Shown here one piece after another: positions 1 to 12,230 of a DNA stretch of 64,000 bases (position 1 is its first letter; the number at the start of each line of letters is the position of its first letter). Location of the stretch: positions 83,104,012 through 83,168,011 of the forward strand of contig NC_087062.1 in assembly GCF_963678635.1 (NCBI RefSeq), given 5' to 3'. The DNA is from Symsagittifera roscoffensis. Its lineage: Eukaryota > Xenacoelomorpha > Acoela > Convolutidae. Under the pieces are notes generated by a model. It saw nothing but the letters and a program-made list of their open reading frames with translations, searched no databases and had not been told where the DNA came from. Made by a program: the position numbers and the translations under genes.

Positions 1-760
1 AGAAGCCGAAACATAGATCGAGGAAAATTTGACCCATACTGTGATAGACAATCACAAAGCCACCTTTTGAACGTTGAGCTCTTTTTTATCCGGAACGAAC
101 CAAGGTAACAAGTTCTACTTATGACTCGACTTTGAAAATTCTGCCACTGAGAATCCGTGGTGAAGAGGAGTATTTTTAGGTTGAGAAGCCGAAACATAGA
201 TCGAGGAAAATTTGACCCATACTGTGATAGACAATCACAAAGCCACCTTTTGAACGTTGAGCTCTTTTTTTATCCGGAACGAACCAAGGTAACAAGTTCT
301 ACTTATGACTCGACTTTGAAAATTCTACCACTGAGAATCCGTGGTGAAGAGGAGTATTTTTAGGTTGAGAAGCCGAAACATAGATCGAGGAAAATTTGAC
401 CCATACTGTGATAGACAATCACAAAGCCACCTTTTGAACTTTGAGCTCTTTTTTTATCCGGAACGAACCAAGGTAACAAGTTCTACTTATGACTCGACTT
501 TGAAAATTCTGCCACTGAGAATCCGTGGTGAAGAGGAGTATTTTTAGGTTGAGAAGCCGAAACATAGATCGAGGAAAATTTGACCCATACTGTGATAGAC
601 AATCACAAAGCCACCTTTTGAACGTTGAGCTCTTTTTTTTATCCGGAACGAACCAAGGTAACAAGTTCTACTTATGACTCGACTTTGAAAATTCTGCCAC
701 TGAGAATCCGTGGTGAAGAGGAGTATTTTCAGGTTGAGAAGCCGAAACATAGATCGAGGA
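1..760. repeat. 184-bp tandem satellite, 4.1 copies, open at left edge
   Basis: Four head-to-tail units begin at 1, 184, 368 and 552, and a fifth stops after 24 bases (737-760). Unit lengths are 183-185 bp, the differences lying mainly in a T-run within each unit. Units differ at only a few positions. The array starts at the first base of the window, so its real length is unknown. Open frames of 68-95 codons inside it recur only because the unit recurs; the period is not a multiple of three, so I do not call a gene. Confidence 0.95.
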
Positions 761-1050
761 CAGTTGAAAAAGATGTCGGTTTTTCTAAAACTATTTCCTC
801 TCCTATTGCAAAAAAGGGAACAAAATCGCAACTAGTTACAAAATCGGGAGATGCGTAGCTGTTGATTAAGTTCTATAATGGGGTAGATTTTTATACTAGA
901 TGCAATTTACGCTTTCTATTCGAAAATCTTATAAAATTGGATTATAGATTTTTGTTCGCCTACCAAAATTAATTTAATCAGTTGAATAGCTTGATCTATA
1001 GTAAATTCATGTTTATCGGCATCTGCGACCAACTTGGCCTACATAGAACC
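761..1050. other. unassigned AT-rich sequence
   Basis: I see no gene, repeat or RNA here between the satellite and the first family A repeat. Confidence 0.5.
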
Positions 1051-1285
1051 AGGCGCGGATCTAGGACTTAGGACTTTCTCGAGGGGGGGAGGATTTTCAA
1101 AAAAAGAGAGAATTCTTTCTCGACGTTTTTAGGTCGACCAAATTGATTTTCTGAGCTCTCACAAAGCACTATAAAGACCCTATATAGACCAAATTTTTTG
1201 CGCCACTGGCAAAATTTTCAAAAAACAGGCCAAAAAAAGCGTTTTCGTGCACTTTTAAAAAAATTCGACCAAAAAATTGCGTTCA
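1051..1285 (-). repeat. dispersed repeat family A, partial copy
   Basis: It begins with GGCGCGGATCTAGG, the reverse complement of the family A 3' end, then a G-run, the GGTCGACC block and the GAGCTCTCACAAAGCACT block in the expected reverse order. The 5' half of the family consensus is missing. Confidence 0.75.
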
Positions 1286-2786
1286 AGTCCGCTACTGCAA
1301 GGAACGACTACGGGTTTTGGTTTAAGTTTGTGCGGATTATTGTCTAAATTTTGCGTCAATTGAAAAAAATCTGTCAATTCTTACGCCTACCTGCGGAAAC
1401 ACAAATGGGCAAAAATGCTAGAATTTCAGAATTTTGTAGCTCACCTTTTAAAAAACACTAATTCAACAATTGTTTTTGTTTCAACAGGAGTTTACCACAG
1501 TTGTCACGTCTTAGTTTTCACTCAATTAAAATTACCGAATTCTTTTTCAACTCAGGCAGTTTTTTTGCTGCACGTGTTTTCTCTGAAATTCAACACCATT
1601 CCAGACAAAATTATGAGATTTATTTTATTATTTTATTGCGTTGTTTTTCAAAACTTTTTCAGTTTTTTGACTTTTTTTGTCTGACAGTTCACAGTGCTAT
1701 GTCTGCGTGGTATCGCAATTGGTGCAAAACTCTTCTTCGCATCTGTGTTAAAAACATGTTTGCGCTTGATTTTTAATCATTTGATAAAAATCATTTAAAA
1801 GCATCCAAAATTTCAAAAATTTTTTGGTTTGTTGTTCAAATTTTTATTGTTTTTCTCTATTGAATATTAATGTTACACAATGAAGTCTGATCAGGTGAAA
1901 AAACGAAAGGTTTTTCTTGCTACTTTAGGCGCATTTTGGTCAAAACAATCATGCTATTCAGAAACAGTTTTCCCCTGTAGCCAACTGGGTCAGCTATAGG
2001 TTATTTTGATGCTTATTTTTGTTACCCAGTAATGCATTTTTGTTCCTATTAACAAAATAAGACTATAGCTGATAGGTTTGGTGCAATAAAAACATTTTAT
2101 TGATATGCTTTCAGTTTATTTTTGCGCTTATTGAATCCTATTAAAAACATATTTAGGGTATACATCGTTTTTACAGGCAATGAAATATCTAAACAGTCTA
2201 TTTTATGCAGGCCTAAATATTAGTTTGATTGACTTTGAGATGCTGCTTGCTTTATTCCGCGGCGGTGAAGGGTACTATAAAAGAAATTAAAAAATGTTTA
2301 TTAACTCGGAAGCTTTCTAAATTCTTGAGGGCTTTGGACCAAAGATAACCAACAGTTAACCCCCATTGAGCTATTATGAGCTTCTGTTTGGGTCGATCAA
2401 CATCCGCATTCCTTATTTCTACAAACCTACTCAACAAATAAAGTTGAGAAAGGCGAAAAAATTCTAATAAAAGTCATGTCATATCGCCCACGAATACACA
2501 TGTTTTGCAAAGAAAATCGACGCTTTCTCATTTTAGCTCCCCTCCTCGCCATATAAGTACTCTTTTATTTTTAGGGGAAGCGGGCTTTAATATACTGGCG
2601 AAGCTATAAAGACAAAGAACCAGACATTTATGTTTTGATTTTGCAGTAACACATCTGGCTTAGATCCGGAATAAGAAAACTTCTGAAAAACTAAGTTTTT
2701 TTTGAGTTGGTGGTTCAAGGTGATTTTGAATCGTTGTCCGTAATTACGGCATAAAAACACATTCACATTTTTTTTTGACACTAATT
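1286..2786. other. unassigned AT-rich sequence
   Basis: Two overlapping Phe-rich frames of about 90 codons at 1415-1776 look like chance frames in T-rich DNA. They have no recognisable motif. I see nothing else up to the assembly gap. Confidence 0.5.
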
Positions 2787-2986
2787 NNNNNNNNNNNNNN
2801 NNNNNNNNNNNNNNNNNNNNNNNNNNNNNNNNNNNNNNNNNNNNNNNNNNNNNNNNNNNNNNNNNNNNNNNNNNNNNNNNNNNNNNNNNNNNNNNNNNNN
2901 NNNNNNNNNNNNNNNNNNNNNNNNNNNNNNNNNNNNNNNNNNNNNNNNNNNNNNNNNNNNNNNNNNNNNNNNNNNNNNNNNNNNNN
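2787..2986. other. assembly gap, 200 N
   Basis: There are exactly 200 unknown bases, a round number typical of a placeholder gap. It probably hides the 5' half of the family C element whose 3' half follows. Confidence 0.99.
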
Positions 2987-3264
2987 CCAACCTTTGGTGT
3001 TTTGAGTAACCAAGGTCTCTGTCACTTTTGTTCGGTTGCTAACACAACCTAAAATTTTTCAGAAACTAAATTCAGAAATAAAAAATCAAAATTTTTCATA
3101 CAAAAACAAAAATCAAAAACACCTATCATACAATTTTCATATATGGAAAAATGTTTATCATAGAGATTTCATACAATGTTCTGTACGTATGGCATTGTAT
3201 GGAATTGTATGACAAGAAGTTTTTCATAAATGGAAATTGTATGATTAGAAGTTTTGGTCAACCC
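2987..3264 (+). mobile_element. family C MITE-like element, 3' part
   Basis: It is nearly identical to 31895-32165 and ends in the same terminal GTCAACCCGGG. It contains repeated short blocks of the type CATACAATTTTCATATATGG. Its 5' terminal repeat lies in or before the gap. Confidence 0.8.
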
Positions 3265-4028
3265 GGGAAATTAGTTTGATCACTGACTATAATTAAGCAA
3301 CTTGTTAATAATTTGACGTCAACAAAAAAATGACGTCAGTTTTTGACGTCGTACTATACTCGGCTTTGCTAACTTGGAAAAAGAAAGTTTTCTCAGAGGA
3401 CAAACAGTTTATAAAGTAAAAATGCTTCAGTTAGAGTCACAAGAAAAACAATTTGCAGTTTTTTAGCAACCGGAGAAAAAGAATGAACAATTTCTCTGCC
3501 ACTACCGAAGTTACCGGGGTTGCCAAAAAAATCTGGCCATACAATATCCATGCTATGAACCATACTCTCATTTATTTTTAAAATTGCATGAAAATTGTAT
3601 AAATAACTTTTTGTGATATATGTAAGATGTAAGATATATGATAGAGATGTAATCTGCCCTAAAGAATAACATGGCCTTTTTTTTGTTTTTTTTTAAATTT
3701 TTTTTATTAATTTCGTTTCACATTTTTAGTTAGCAGAGAGAGCAACACATGGGACAGATTCACATTTCAAGTCTCACAGAGTAGATCTAATTTCAGATAA
3801 AGCCAGAAACTAAGCGTCAGTTTTAAACAACAGTCTGACAAAATGAGCAAACTTATAGAATTTGGCCCAAAAATTTCGGCTTCAATTTTTTGAAGAATGA
3901 AAATTTTGCAGAATTCATGACTCGCTGAAGTACATACTGAGATTTAAAAAAACATCGCTTTATGCAACTACAGCAAATGAAATGATGCTTTTTAAACTAC
4001 TTTTTGAGCATCTAGATTACGTTAACAA
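3265..4028. other. unassigned AT-rich sequence
   Basis: I see no coding or repeat signal apart from short low-complexity A/T runs. Confidence 0.5.
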
Positions 4029-4481
4029 GTCTCTTGCTAATTCTAAATTTAACAATTTACCAAGTTATCATATCAAAATTAAGATCAAAATGTTATCGAT
4101 TGATATGCAATAATTTTTGATACAGTCATTCTCAAAAGTTTGGGAGGGGAATAGGATAGTCGACTGGAAAAGTTCAGATGAGTCAAAGCTGATGAAGTCA
4201 AAGAAAAGTTATAATTAAATTGAAGAAAAAACATATCAGAAACTATGACTTCGCTAACGCTAAATTTTGAGCCTAATGGTATGTTATTTCCTCAACTTTT
4301 CTATAAATTTTCTTTGACATCTTTGACTTCACTAAAATCTTCCGATCTACTAGGCCATATTCCCCTCCAAAACATTTGAGTGTGATTGAAAAAAAAGTCA
4401 TTGCATATCAATCGCTAGCATTTTGATAACATTCTAGAATGATAACTTGATTAACTGTTAAATTTAGCATTAGCAACAGAC
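4029..4481. mobile_element. fold-back (long inverted repeat) element
   Basis: The left arm (about 4029-4250) and the reverse complement of the right arm (about 4265-4481) align along nearly their whole length with scattered mismatches. Shared landmarks are GTCTCTTGCTAATTCTAAA, TTGCATATCAATCG, GGAGGGGAATA and GAAGTCAAAGA. The element is therefore essentially one imperfect palindrome of about 450 bp, like a MITE or fold-back transposon. No coding sequence or clear target duplication is visible. Confidence 0.8.
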
Positions 4482-5214
4482 GGAATTTCTGATCGGTTAT
4501 TTTTTGAAAAATTAATTTTGTAATACCTTACTTTTTAGCATGGCAAGTCAAAATTTGAATGGATAATCTTAAAAATGACAAAAAAGAAAACTTTTCCTCG
4601 CATTGAATGTGAGAAAGCGCATTAATTTCCAAAAAGCTGGCGAGCACAGATTCTGTTGTAAAATTATCGCTGACAAATTCAGTAGAGCTGCAGATTTTGT
4701 CCAATTTCAAAAATTTTTCACTGGATTTTTTTTATAATTTGATGTTTTTTCTCCTACCAGTTGTTATCCACGTGTCTCGAAAAAACAAGGTTTCAACACG
4801 CATCAGCCAGATTGTAAGCGTTAAATTTTCCGAATTATTCGAATACTTATGCAACAAAATTAGCTTGAGACTTTCTGGCTGTTATTTTGAAATAAGACAA
4901 AACCCGTCAAAATTTTTGTGGGTAAAAATCTGTTTGTACTTACGTAAATGAGATAGCTACGATATATTTTTAGCTGGGTTAGCGTGCTGGAGAAAATTGA
5001 ATGAAATCTTTTCATCAAAATTTGAGCATCAACCAATTTCGGTTTGCAAGACGAAACTCAAAGTATATTTGATTTTTAGACTAGTCTTTAGATGAATTTG
5101 AATTGGCTATTTTTCTTTCTTTGCTAGGGCTAGGGAAAATTATTTTTAGAGACGCTAGTACTGTTAAGGGGGTTCTTTTGTTTTTTAAATTGAACAAAGT
5201 TCAAAAAGATAGAC
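4482..5214. other. unassigned AT-rich sequence
   Basis: Two short opposite-strand frames (4528-4710 and 4697-4951) have no recognisable domain. I treat them as chance. Confidence 0.5.
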
Positions 5215-5495
5215 ATGCAAACAAAAACAAAACTGCTTGTATTAGGTGAGGCCCTGAATAATTCGACTGCCTTTTAAGGTCTTTGGAGCACTAATATCAA
5301 GAAAATGTATATGTTGAGAAAAAAAAAACATTTTTTTAATTTGAGATTTTTGGAAAGTCATCCCCTCACACGCCATATAAAGTACAAAGTGATAGATTTT
5401 GCTCCTAGTAAGAAATCAATGATGGGAAATAAGCTTTTTTCAACCAATTTGGAACAAATTCTAAGACGGAGTAAACCTCATTAATAGCACAACTA
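5215..5495 (+). repeat. dispersed repeat family D, partial copy
   Basis: It shares ordered blocks with 21645-22098: CGACTGCCTTTTAAGGTCT, then CACGCCATATAAAGTACAAA, then TTTTGCTCCTAGTAA. The 3' half of the family is missing. Confidence 0.75.
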
Positions 5496-7262
5496 CATCA
5501 GAACTATGATTAAGAGCGCGAATTACATCAGAAATATGATCTCCAAAATTGTCTTGATCCCCACGGTTTATGTAACCAATGATTTTAAAAAATTTTGTGA
5601 GTTCGGAATTGCTAGATAAACATTTTAGTTCTAGCTTTTAATTGTTCATACGCAAAATCTGGTTTAGTTCAGTTCAATAAATAAATTTAGGGATTTCGCT
5701 TACAACTTGCGGACTCCGCTAACTGTTGCGGAATCCAGAACAACTAACTATATTCGCTTGTTCCTGAATCCGCGATAAAACAAATATGCCGACAAATTTC
5801 ACGTTACAGGTTATTGTACGCGGAATCCACGGAAAATTTGTAAATGGAAACCACTTATATTTTGCAACACGTTTAAAGACTTGTCTCTGGATTCCACTGA
5901 CTTACATACACCAAACTATGCGCCTATCCATTAATGTTTTTTGCGGAATTTTTAAATGCGGCTTCGTAATGGTGGTTTTGACAAAATTTTCAAATATCTT
6001 CTGAAAGGTATCGCGATGTCTTGCGTTCAAATCTAGCCTATGGTTGTTTTTTTGAAGGTATGGTAAAAAAAAAGCCATTTTTGGATAACTAACGTGCCAT
6101 GTAATCGTTCTATTGCGCAAAACTTTGAAGGCTTCACTTTGCCTGGATACAAGCAGTTTTGGTAGCAAACAATTTGATCGATGTTTCTTTATTATCGGAA
6201 CGATATCAATGCGCTTCGACCAAATTTAAAAAAACTTTCCTGATGTGATTTTTTCTTACGAATCGTCAATTTGCAACATCTAAAGCGCGATTCTTACAGT
6301 TTTTTATTTTCGCATAGCATAGGTGGCAAAATAATCTGGCACAGTAAAAACTTTTGTACTCAATTTAACAATTTTTGTGGATTCGGTAGTTCTTTAATTC
6401 ACTTCACACGCAAGGCTGACTAAGATAGATTTAAATAAATATTCCAGCGAGAATGATTTTTTCCACTTCTAATAAATTATTCATTTATTTATTAAAGCTC
6501 ATTTCTGATTAACCGACCGATTGGAAAAATTTTATTAGCTAATGGTATATGGAAAGAAGTAGGAGAAATGTAAATTTAGACAGTTCGAAGTTCTTTTTAA
6601 GGCCGCTAATTTAAAAACCCTTCGCGAATGATTTAGTACCTCCGCCCTCCATTTGTTTTTTTTTACTTTTTTCAAATCTTCAACCAAAAAGTTTCAACTT
6701 TACTTCAACCGTTTTTGATAGCAAATAAATGTTTTTTTAAAAGAAAAAGGAAGCTATTTAAACTGCCGCTTTTTCAAAATTGAGCCTCAACTTCTCAAAT
6801 TTACGGCTTGAATTATCTGTTCATAAATTAAGGTAACTATTCGTGGCATTTCAAAAGGTACTTTTACTTTTCAGAATGTAGGAAGTAAATCTTGTGCCAT
6901 GGAATGCTCGCGTGTTAATTGGGTTAGGGCACATTGTAATTACAATTGCCGGAGGGTCTCGTGGCAAATTATGAAGCATAATGAAAGTACTACTTGTTGA
7001 TTGATTCTAAACCTTTGAAGTGTGCGCTTCTATACTGCGATTGGAAAAAAACTGACTCTTTGCTTCTCATATGGCAAAGAAAAGTCATTACCTATTTGAA
7101 GAAAAACTAAAAAGGTTTCTGAAAGGAAGGAGCAGTTTATTCCCTCGGGGTCAAATTTTGTGTCATTGACTTGCCCGTAAAAAATTTGAGCGCTAACGAG
7201 TGATTTTTCCGATTTTTGGTTTACTTTTTGAGAGAAACCATGTGTAAATTTTCTTAAGCTAG
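5496..7262. other. unassigned AT-rich sequence
   Basis: It holds only short overlapping frames (5786-6004, 5902-6168, 7030-7275) without motifs. I see no RNA gene or repeat. Confidence 0.5.
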
Positions 7263-7475
7263 CCAGGGGGCACATCTAGGATTTTTTCGATGGGGAGGGG
7301 GGGGGGGTTACTTTCGATTATAAATTTTCAACGAAATTTGCAAATTTTTGAAGAAAGAGTCCAAAAAAGGCGTTTAGGAATTTTTTGGAAAAAGTTTGCC
7401 AAAAACATTTCGTATTATCAGCGCCTCTCCCTCCCCCCCCCTTCTCAAAATTAGTATGTATTGGCGCCGAAGGAT
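7263..7475 (-). repeat. dispersed repeat family A, degraded copy
   Basis: It runs from the CATCTAGGATTTTTTCGA end (with a 12-base G-run nearby) to the GTATTGGCGCCGAAGG block, in reverse order relative to the family. A C-run lies near 7430. It is internally shortened and divergent. Confidence 0.65.
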
Positions 7476-8283
7476 TTTTGATCTCTACCAAAACTTAACA
7501 ATAACCATTAGGGAATCCATCGCTTTCAAGGCTTAGACCAAAAAAATTGCGCACTGTGAGCTTGTATATAAATAAAAGGAAAATTTCATGAAGTTTTGAC
7601 TAAATATACGGCTGTTTTCAAAACGATACAGCTCAAAAACAGGACAAAACTTTGTGACCACAATTTGAAGTTTATTTGATGAATTTCTAGTTGCTAAATT
7701 TAGCTACAATCATTAATTTTGACCAATTGACATGACAATCGTAGCTCATTTCGAGTCGAGACATTTTCTACAAGGGTCGGCAAACCAGTCGTACTTTTTT
7801 TGCAACTTTTTTCGTCTTGCAAATATTTTTACTCTTTTTATTGAGACATCACGTGACTTTTTAACAAAACTGTTTTAATGGAACCGCATTTCTTTTGTGA
7901 TCAATAATATCTCAATGGACTAATTTGAATATTGATGCTATAAAAGGAACTTTTTAATTCTCCCTGAAGGCACCCTGCAAACTGGTAATTGATGGTTGAT
8001 TGCTTTTTTTGGTGACTTTAATATCAAAATTAGGTTTAAATTTTTTTTGTTTGATTTGAGTGATCTTTGCTTTGAGCCGAAGTCGACTTACCGCATAATC
8101 AGAAGAGCTAAATTGGAGTCTAAAAGACTTTTAGTTTTTAATGTGCAAAAATTGAGTTCATTTCGAACCTGTTTGTGTAAGTTTATGAAGATTCTTTAAA
8201 TTAGTTCAAAAATTAAAGGCTTCACTGGGGATCTAATGTAAATATCCCGAGTCGAGATTTTTCACCTAATTTGAAGTAAGATT
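7476..8283. other. unassigned AT-rich sequence
   Basis: I see nothing supportable; a 67-codon frame at 7996-8199 has no motif. Confidence 0.5.
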
Positions 8284-8412
8284 TGAGCGGTTTGAGCGGT
8301 TTTTTTAGACGATTGCGCTCAAAATCTTGCTTCAAAATGAGCGGTTTGAGCGGTTTTTGAACGGTTTATATAAAAAAACCGCACACGATTTAAACGGTTT
8401 TGAGCGGTTTAT
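8284..8412. repeat. interspersed GAGCGGTTT micro-repeat cluster
   Basis: The motif TGAGCGGTTT or close variants recurs at least five times here, mixed with inverted forms (AAACCGC). Spacing is irregular. It is a simple-repeat cluster with no assigned function. Confidence 0.7.
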
Positions 8413-9070
8413 CTAAAAAATTACTGCTTGTATTGCGCTTGTTGTTTCGACTATTTAAAATGGAGAGGATTTTTGTATTCGGGTGTTTTTAGATTTCTTT
8501 CTTTTTGTTTTCCACGCATAATCACGTACCTCAAATAATCATTGGACTGGGTTGAGTGATATATAAAATTAAAGAAAAACCAGTTTGAAACTTTTAATTT
8601 TTCGTCTTAATTCGAGCAAATGAGCTTGCAATAGCTTATTTTAATTGTTCAAAACCTAACAATAGCTTATATTAAGCCGTAAACATTTAGTTTTACTCGA
8701 GGAAAATTATTGCTGTTATGAGTATTTTAGCGCTTTTTCTAATCAAAAACTCAAAAAAATTAAAAAAAAACTTTTGACTTTTTCAATTTTTGTTTGCTTT
8801 TTTTAGTCATTTTTCTACAAATATTTGTTCTAATTTGCGCATTCTACAAAGACTGTTAAGAATACCTAAGCTCTAAATTTTTTTGGTTAGATCATTTTAT
8901 CACACCGCTCGAAAAAATTACCCCAACTTGAAAAAAAAACTGTTGTATTTTGAAAGACGATGGTCGGAACATTCTATGCTACTTGCACAGTAACCGGCTG
9001 TCCTTGGTTTTTTCGGAAGCAAAAGACTGCTGTAATGCGAAACTTCCATCTGAACAAAATACAGGTATGA
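8413..9070. other. unassigned AT-rich sequence
   Basis: I see no gene or repeat. Confidence 0.5.
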
Positions 9071-9327
9071 TAGTAGGGGCACTCGAATAGGCCATTATGG
9101 AAGCTGGATCCCACCTTTTTAAAGATAAATTTAAAAAACAAAACAAAACAATTGCAGAACTTATTTCTGAAAATTTAAGGCACCATTTTTTCTAATGGTA
9201 CCCATCTATGTTTTAGGGACCGAACTATCGTATTTGCACCCTCTAATATTAGTAATAACTTAAGCAAATTACGGTCCACAGTAAACGTAATTCGTAACAA
9301 GATAATATTCGAGGGTGCCCTTTGCTA
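9071..9327. mobile_element. possible small inverted-repeat element
   Basis: TAGTAGGGGCACTCGAATA at the left matches, with a few changes, the reverse complement of TATTCGAGGGTGCCCTTTGCTA at the right. That gives a roughly 257-bp unit with 18-20 bp imperfect terminal repeats. Flanks show no clear target duplication, so the call is tentative. Confidence 0.4.
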
Positions 9328-10437
9328 GTTACATCAGGAATGAAGTATTTAAACAAAAACCTCTACAATGATTTACTTCTCAGCATTCCTAAATATTAGT
9401 TTAGAGCTCAAAATGCATAAAAAGGCGGTTGCCGGACATAAAATTGACGACAGCCAAATTGCAAATTTACGGACCCGGTTTGACCAAAATCTTAGGATTT
9501 TTCTTATTAGACTCCGAGAAAAACGAAAATCAATAATATAAATTTCTTAACAATAAGTCTCCAACTTATTCTATAGGCTATCAGTACTGCAACTGTTTTA
9601 AACCACGAGCAAACACAACATCCGTTGACAGGTACTAAATCAATTGGCACCAAGGTCTAGGACAGCACCAGTGGCGCCAGAAATTAAACTCTATAAGCAA
9701 TATAAACAATCTAACTGAGCTCAATTTACAACTTTTTAAAAAATTAAGCTCTAAGAAGGCTAGGGATTTTTTTTGCAAGAAAAGTGTGACAAAGGATTTT
9801 TTCGTGATACATGTTTCAGAAAAACATTTTTCAAAACTATTTTTTAAAACTTTTTATAACCAGTGTAAATGTTCTCCGCAGTCGCAGAGTAAAATAACGT
9901 ACATATATTATGAGTATTTTCTGATTTTTACAACTTTTATCAATATAACTCTGAACCCCACATACAAAAAATCCAAGTCATGTGATAACTGATTAACCAA
10001 AATATGTTTTTGTTGTTGGTACAAATTTTCGAACCATTAATTTTTTATAATTAGAAGATATATTAGAAAAAAAAGTTTGGATCAGATTTTTTGTTTGAAA
10101 TGCATACCGCAAACTGAAAAAATTTTGATTATAAACGCACGCAAACAAAAAAAATGTTGCATGCAAGAATTGAAAAAAATGACAATTTCTAAAATTGATT
10201 TTTTTCTGAAAATACGGTATAAAAATGAAATCAAAATTTTCTGGATATTTTTAAATTTTCATTTTTTTTGAAAAAGTACTACAATTTTAGAACTTTTTGT
10301 AAAATAAAACTGTGAGATAGCGGAGTTTCTTTACAAATAACCAAGATAGGGGAAAATCTTGTTGAATGGTCAACCCGGGGACTTAAGTTGTTTTCTGTAA
10401 AAGATTCCTGTAGAACTTTAATTAACTTACTAACACT
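9328..10437. other. unassigned AT-rich sequence
   Basis: Short Lys/Phe-rich frames at 9786-9992 and 10077-10271 reflect A/T-rich composition. An isolated GTCAACCCGGGG at about 10370 resembles a family C terminus without the rest of the element. Confidence 0.45.
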
Positions 10438-10800
10438 AGGGGGGTAAAGAACGCCTTCTCTCCCCCTTTCAGGAATACGACTCTCTGTCGACTCAAAGGG
10501 TCCCACTTTTATACTTTTTGAGCTATTCCTTTTGGATGACTGAACCTAAAATTTTTCTAAAAGCGCCTTAAATGTACTAATTTTGACGGGCGAGCTCGCG
10601 CCGAAAAAACTCAATAATTTGGTCAAAATTTTCCAAAAAGTGCCTAAAACGGCCTTTTTTTGGCTTTTTTTTTACAAATTTGTCTGCGGCCAAGAAAATT
10701 TGATCAAAATAGGGTCTTTATGATGATTTGAGAGAACTCAGAAATAAAAATTGGCGACCTAAAAATGCCAATTTGACCTAAAAAAGGTCAATTTCACCAA
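10438..10800 (+). repeat. dispersed repeat family A, long divergent copy
   Basis: It follows the family order: a C/T-rich start with a TCGAC box, AAATTTTTCTAAAAGCGCCTT, TACTAATTTTGA, CAAAATTTTCCAAAAAGTGC, CTGCGGC, GGGTCTTTATGATG, then GGCGACCTAAAA. The terminal GATCCGCCCCTG block is missing. Confidence 0.75.
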
Positions 10801-11365
10801 AAAAAAGTTTTTTCAGCCAGTCTATAGTTTTGATGGCTGTTTTCGAATTGTGCTAAGAACAGTGCGGCAGTCTTAGTCGAACAGCGTCGATTTATTTGTC
10901 GCATTCCAATTTATGGGATCTCACAGAATGTAAGCACGAATTACAAGACGTTTCAAGATCTGTTCAAAATAACTGAAAGGCTTCCTTTTGGTTATTCGAA
11001 ACTAGCTCATCCACACAAACATCAAACTGGACGTTTATGAAAAGGATGTGAGGAAAAATTAAAGGAAAACATGAAGTTGCCATTCGTTTTCGAAAAGAAA
11101 AACAATTTTTCATAACAAGTTTTCCAAAGTCGAGCTGGGTCGACAACAGATCTTTTCGACCCACAGATGAAGGTCTGAGTCGAGATAGGACGCCAGTCAA
11201 CCCGTATGATCAATACGACCACCATCAATGTATGTAATAAGTTGACCACTTCAAACCCCCCCCCCCCCCCCCCCCCCCGCAAAAATTGAAAAAAGTAAAA
11301 AAAAATTTTGTCGAAAGTTTGCAATCAGATGAATGTACAATACGTGATGAATTAAATCATGAAGC
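10801..11365. other. unassigned sequence with a 23-base poly-C run
   Basis: A pure run of 23 C occupies 11256-11278. Overlapping minus-strand frames at 10964-11324 (one with a poly-Gly stretch from this run) are not convincing genes. Confidence 0.55.
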
Positions 11366-11530
11366 GGATCTTGTTAACTAATTCCCCCCTATTGCAATAG
11401 GGGGGATAGTTAACAAGGTACAAAGTTCGTATACGCTTCACTGTTCAATTCTTTCTTTATAGGGGGGATATTCGTTACAAGGTACCATAGGGTTAACAAG
11501 AATCTTGTTACCATAGGGTTAACAAGATCC
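11366..11530. mobile_element. family B MITE with degenerate 8-bp target duplication
   Basis: It starts with GGATCTTGTTAACTAATTCC and ends with the inverted TAACAAGATCC. Bases 11366-11418 form a near-perfect palindrome centred on ATTGCAAT. The flanking octamers CATGAAGC (11358-11365) and TATAAAGC (11531-11538) agree at six of eight positions, fitting an old 8-bp duplication. Terminal motifs are repeated internally (11466-11520). There is no coding capacity. Confidence 0.85.
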
Positions 11531-11937
11531 TATAAAGCTTCTTTCCATTATTTTTCTTGTCTTAAGAGTCGCAATAACTCTGTGAAAAGAATTGTCAGAA
11601 TCGTTATGAAGATTAACAATGGCAACTAAAATAATGAAAATCATTGAATCATCAACAAAATTAATCATTGAAAGAAACTGAGCAGATGAAAAATAAGAGA
11701 GACATGATAATTAAAAAAACTGGATTTGTAAAGCAGTTAAACTCCAGTTTGCAAAAAACAAGTCGAGTTATATCACAAATTGTAGAATGTAAATTATACC
11801 TGGTCAAATTGACTGAATCTGTATTTGATAAACTCATTAAGTAAGCCGAGGAAAGTTGTTTAAAAATTTTGTAAACAAAGTTTTTTACAGAAAAAACCCA
11901 GTACCCCCAGTTTCAATACCCTTGCTAATCCCAAAAA
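11531..11937. other. unassigned AT-rich sequence
   Basis: I see no gene or repeat. Confidence 0.5.
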
Positions 11938-12230
11938 ATTTGTCGACCTTTTTTAAGGTCAATCAAATTAATTTTTTTGAGCACTCCTTTAAAAAAACTG
12001 GTAAAAAAGCCTTTTTTTTTATTTATTGCGTTTTTTTGGAGCCTTCAAAATTAATATATATTGGCGCCGAAGGTGCCTTCAGAAAAAATTTATGGTTGGT
12101 CGGCCAAAAATGGATATCATAAAAAAAATACCAAAGGGGGCCTTTGATTGGTGAGGGGGTCGAATCTCTGAGAGAAAAGAAAAAAGCATCCGCCCTTACC
12201 CCCCCCCCCCTACATCCGCCCCTATTTGTA
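11938..12230 (-). repeat. dispersed repeat family A, rearranged copy
   Basis: The blocks GTCGACCTTTTTTAAGG, TTAATATATATTGGCGCCGAA and GGGGGTCGAATCTCTGAG appear in reverse-strand order. A forward-strand fragment with C13 and ATCCGCCCCT follows at the right end, so the copy is chimeric or partly inverted. Confidence 0.65.

Noticed and set aside
157-858. Repeated 68-95-codon ORFs in the left-edge array
   Set aside because: Generated by the satellite unit; the period is not a multiple of three and the ORFs occur on both strands.
11022-11324. 100-codon minus-strand ORF with poly-Gly
   Set aside because: The poly-Gly is the C23 homopolymer read on the other strand.
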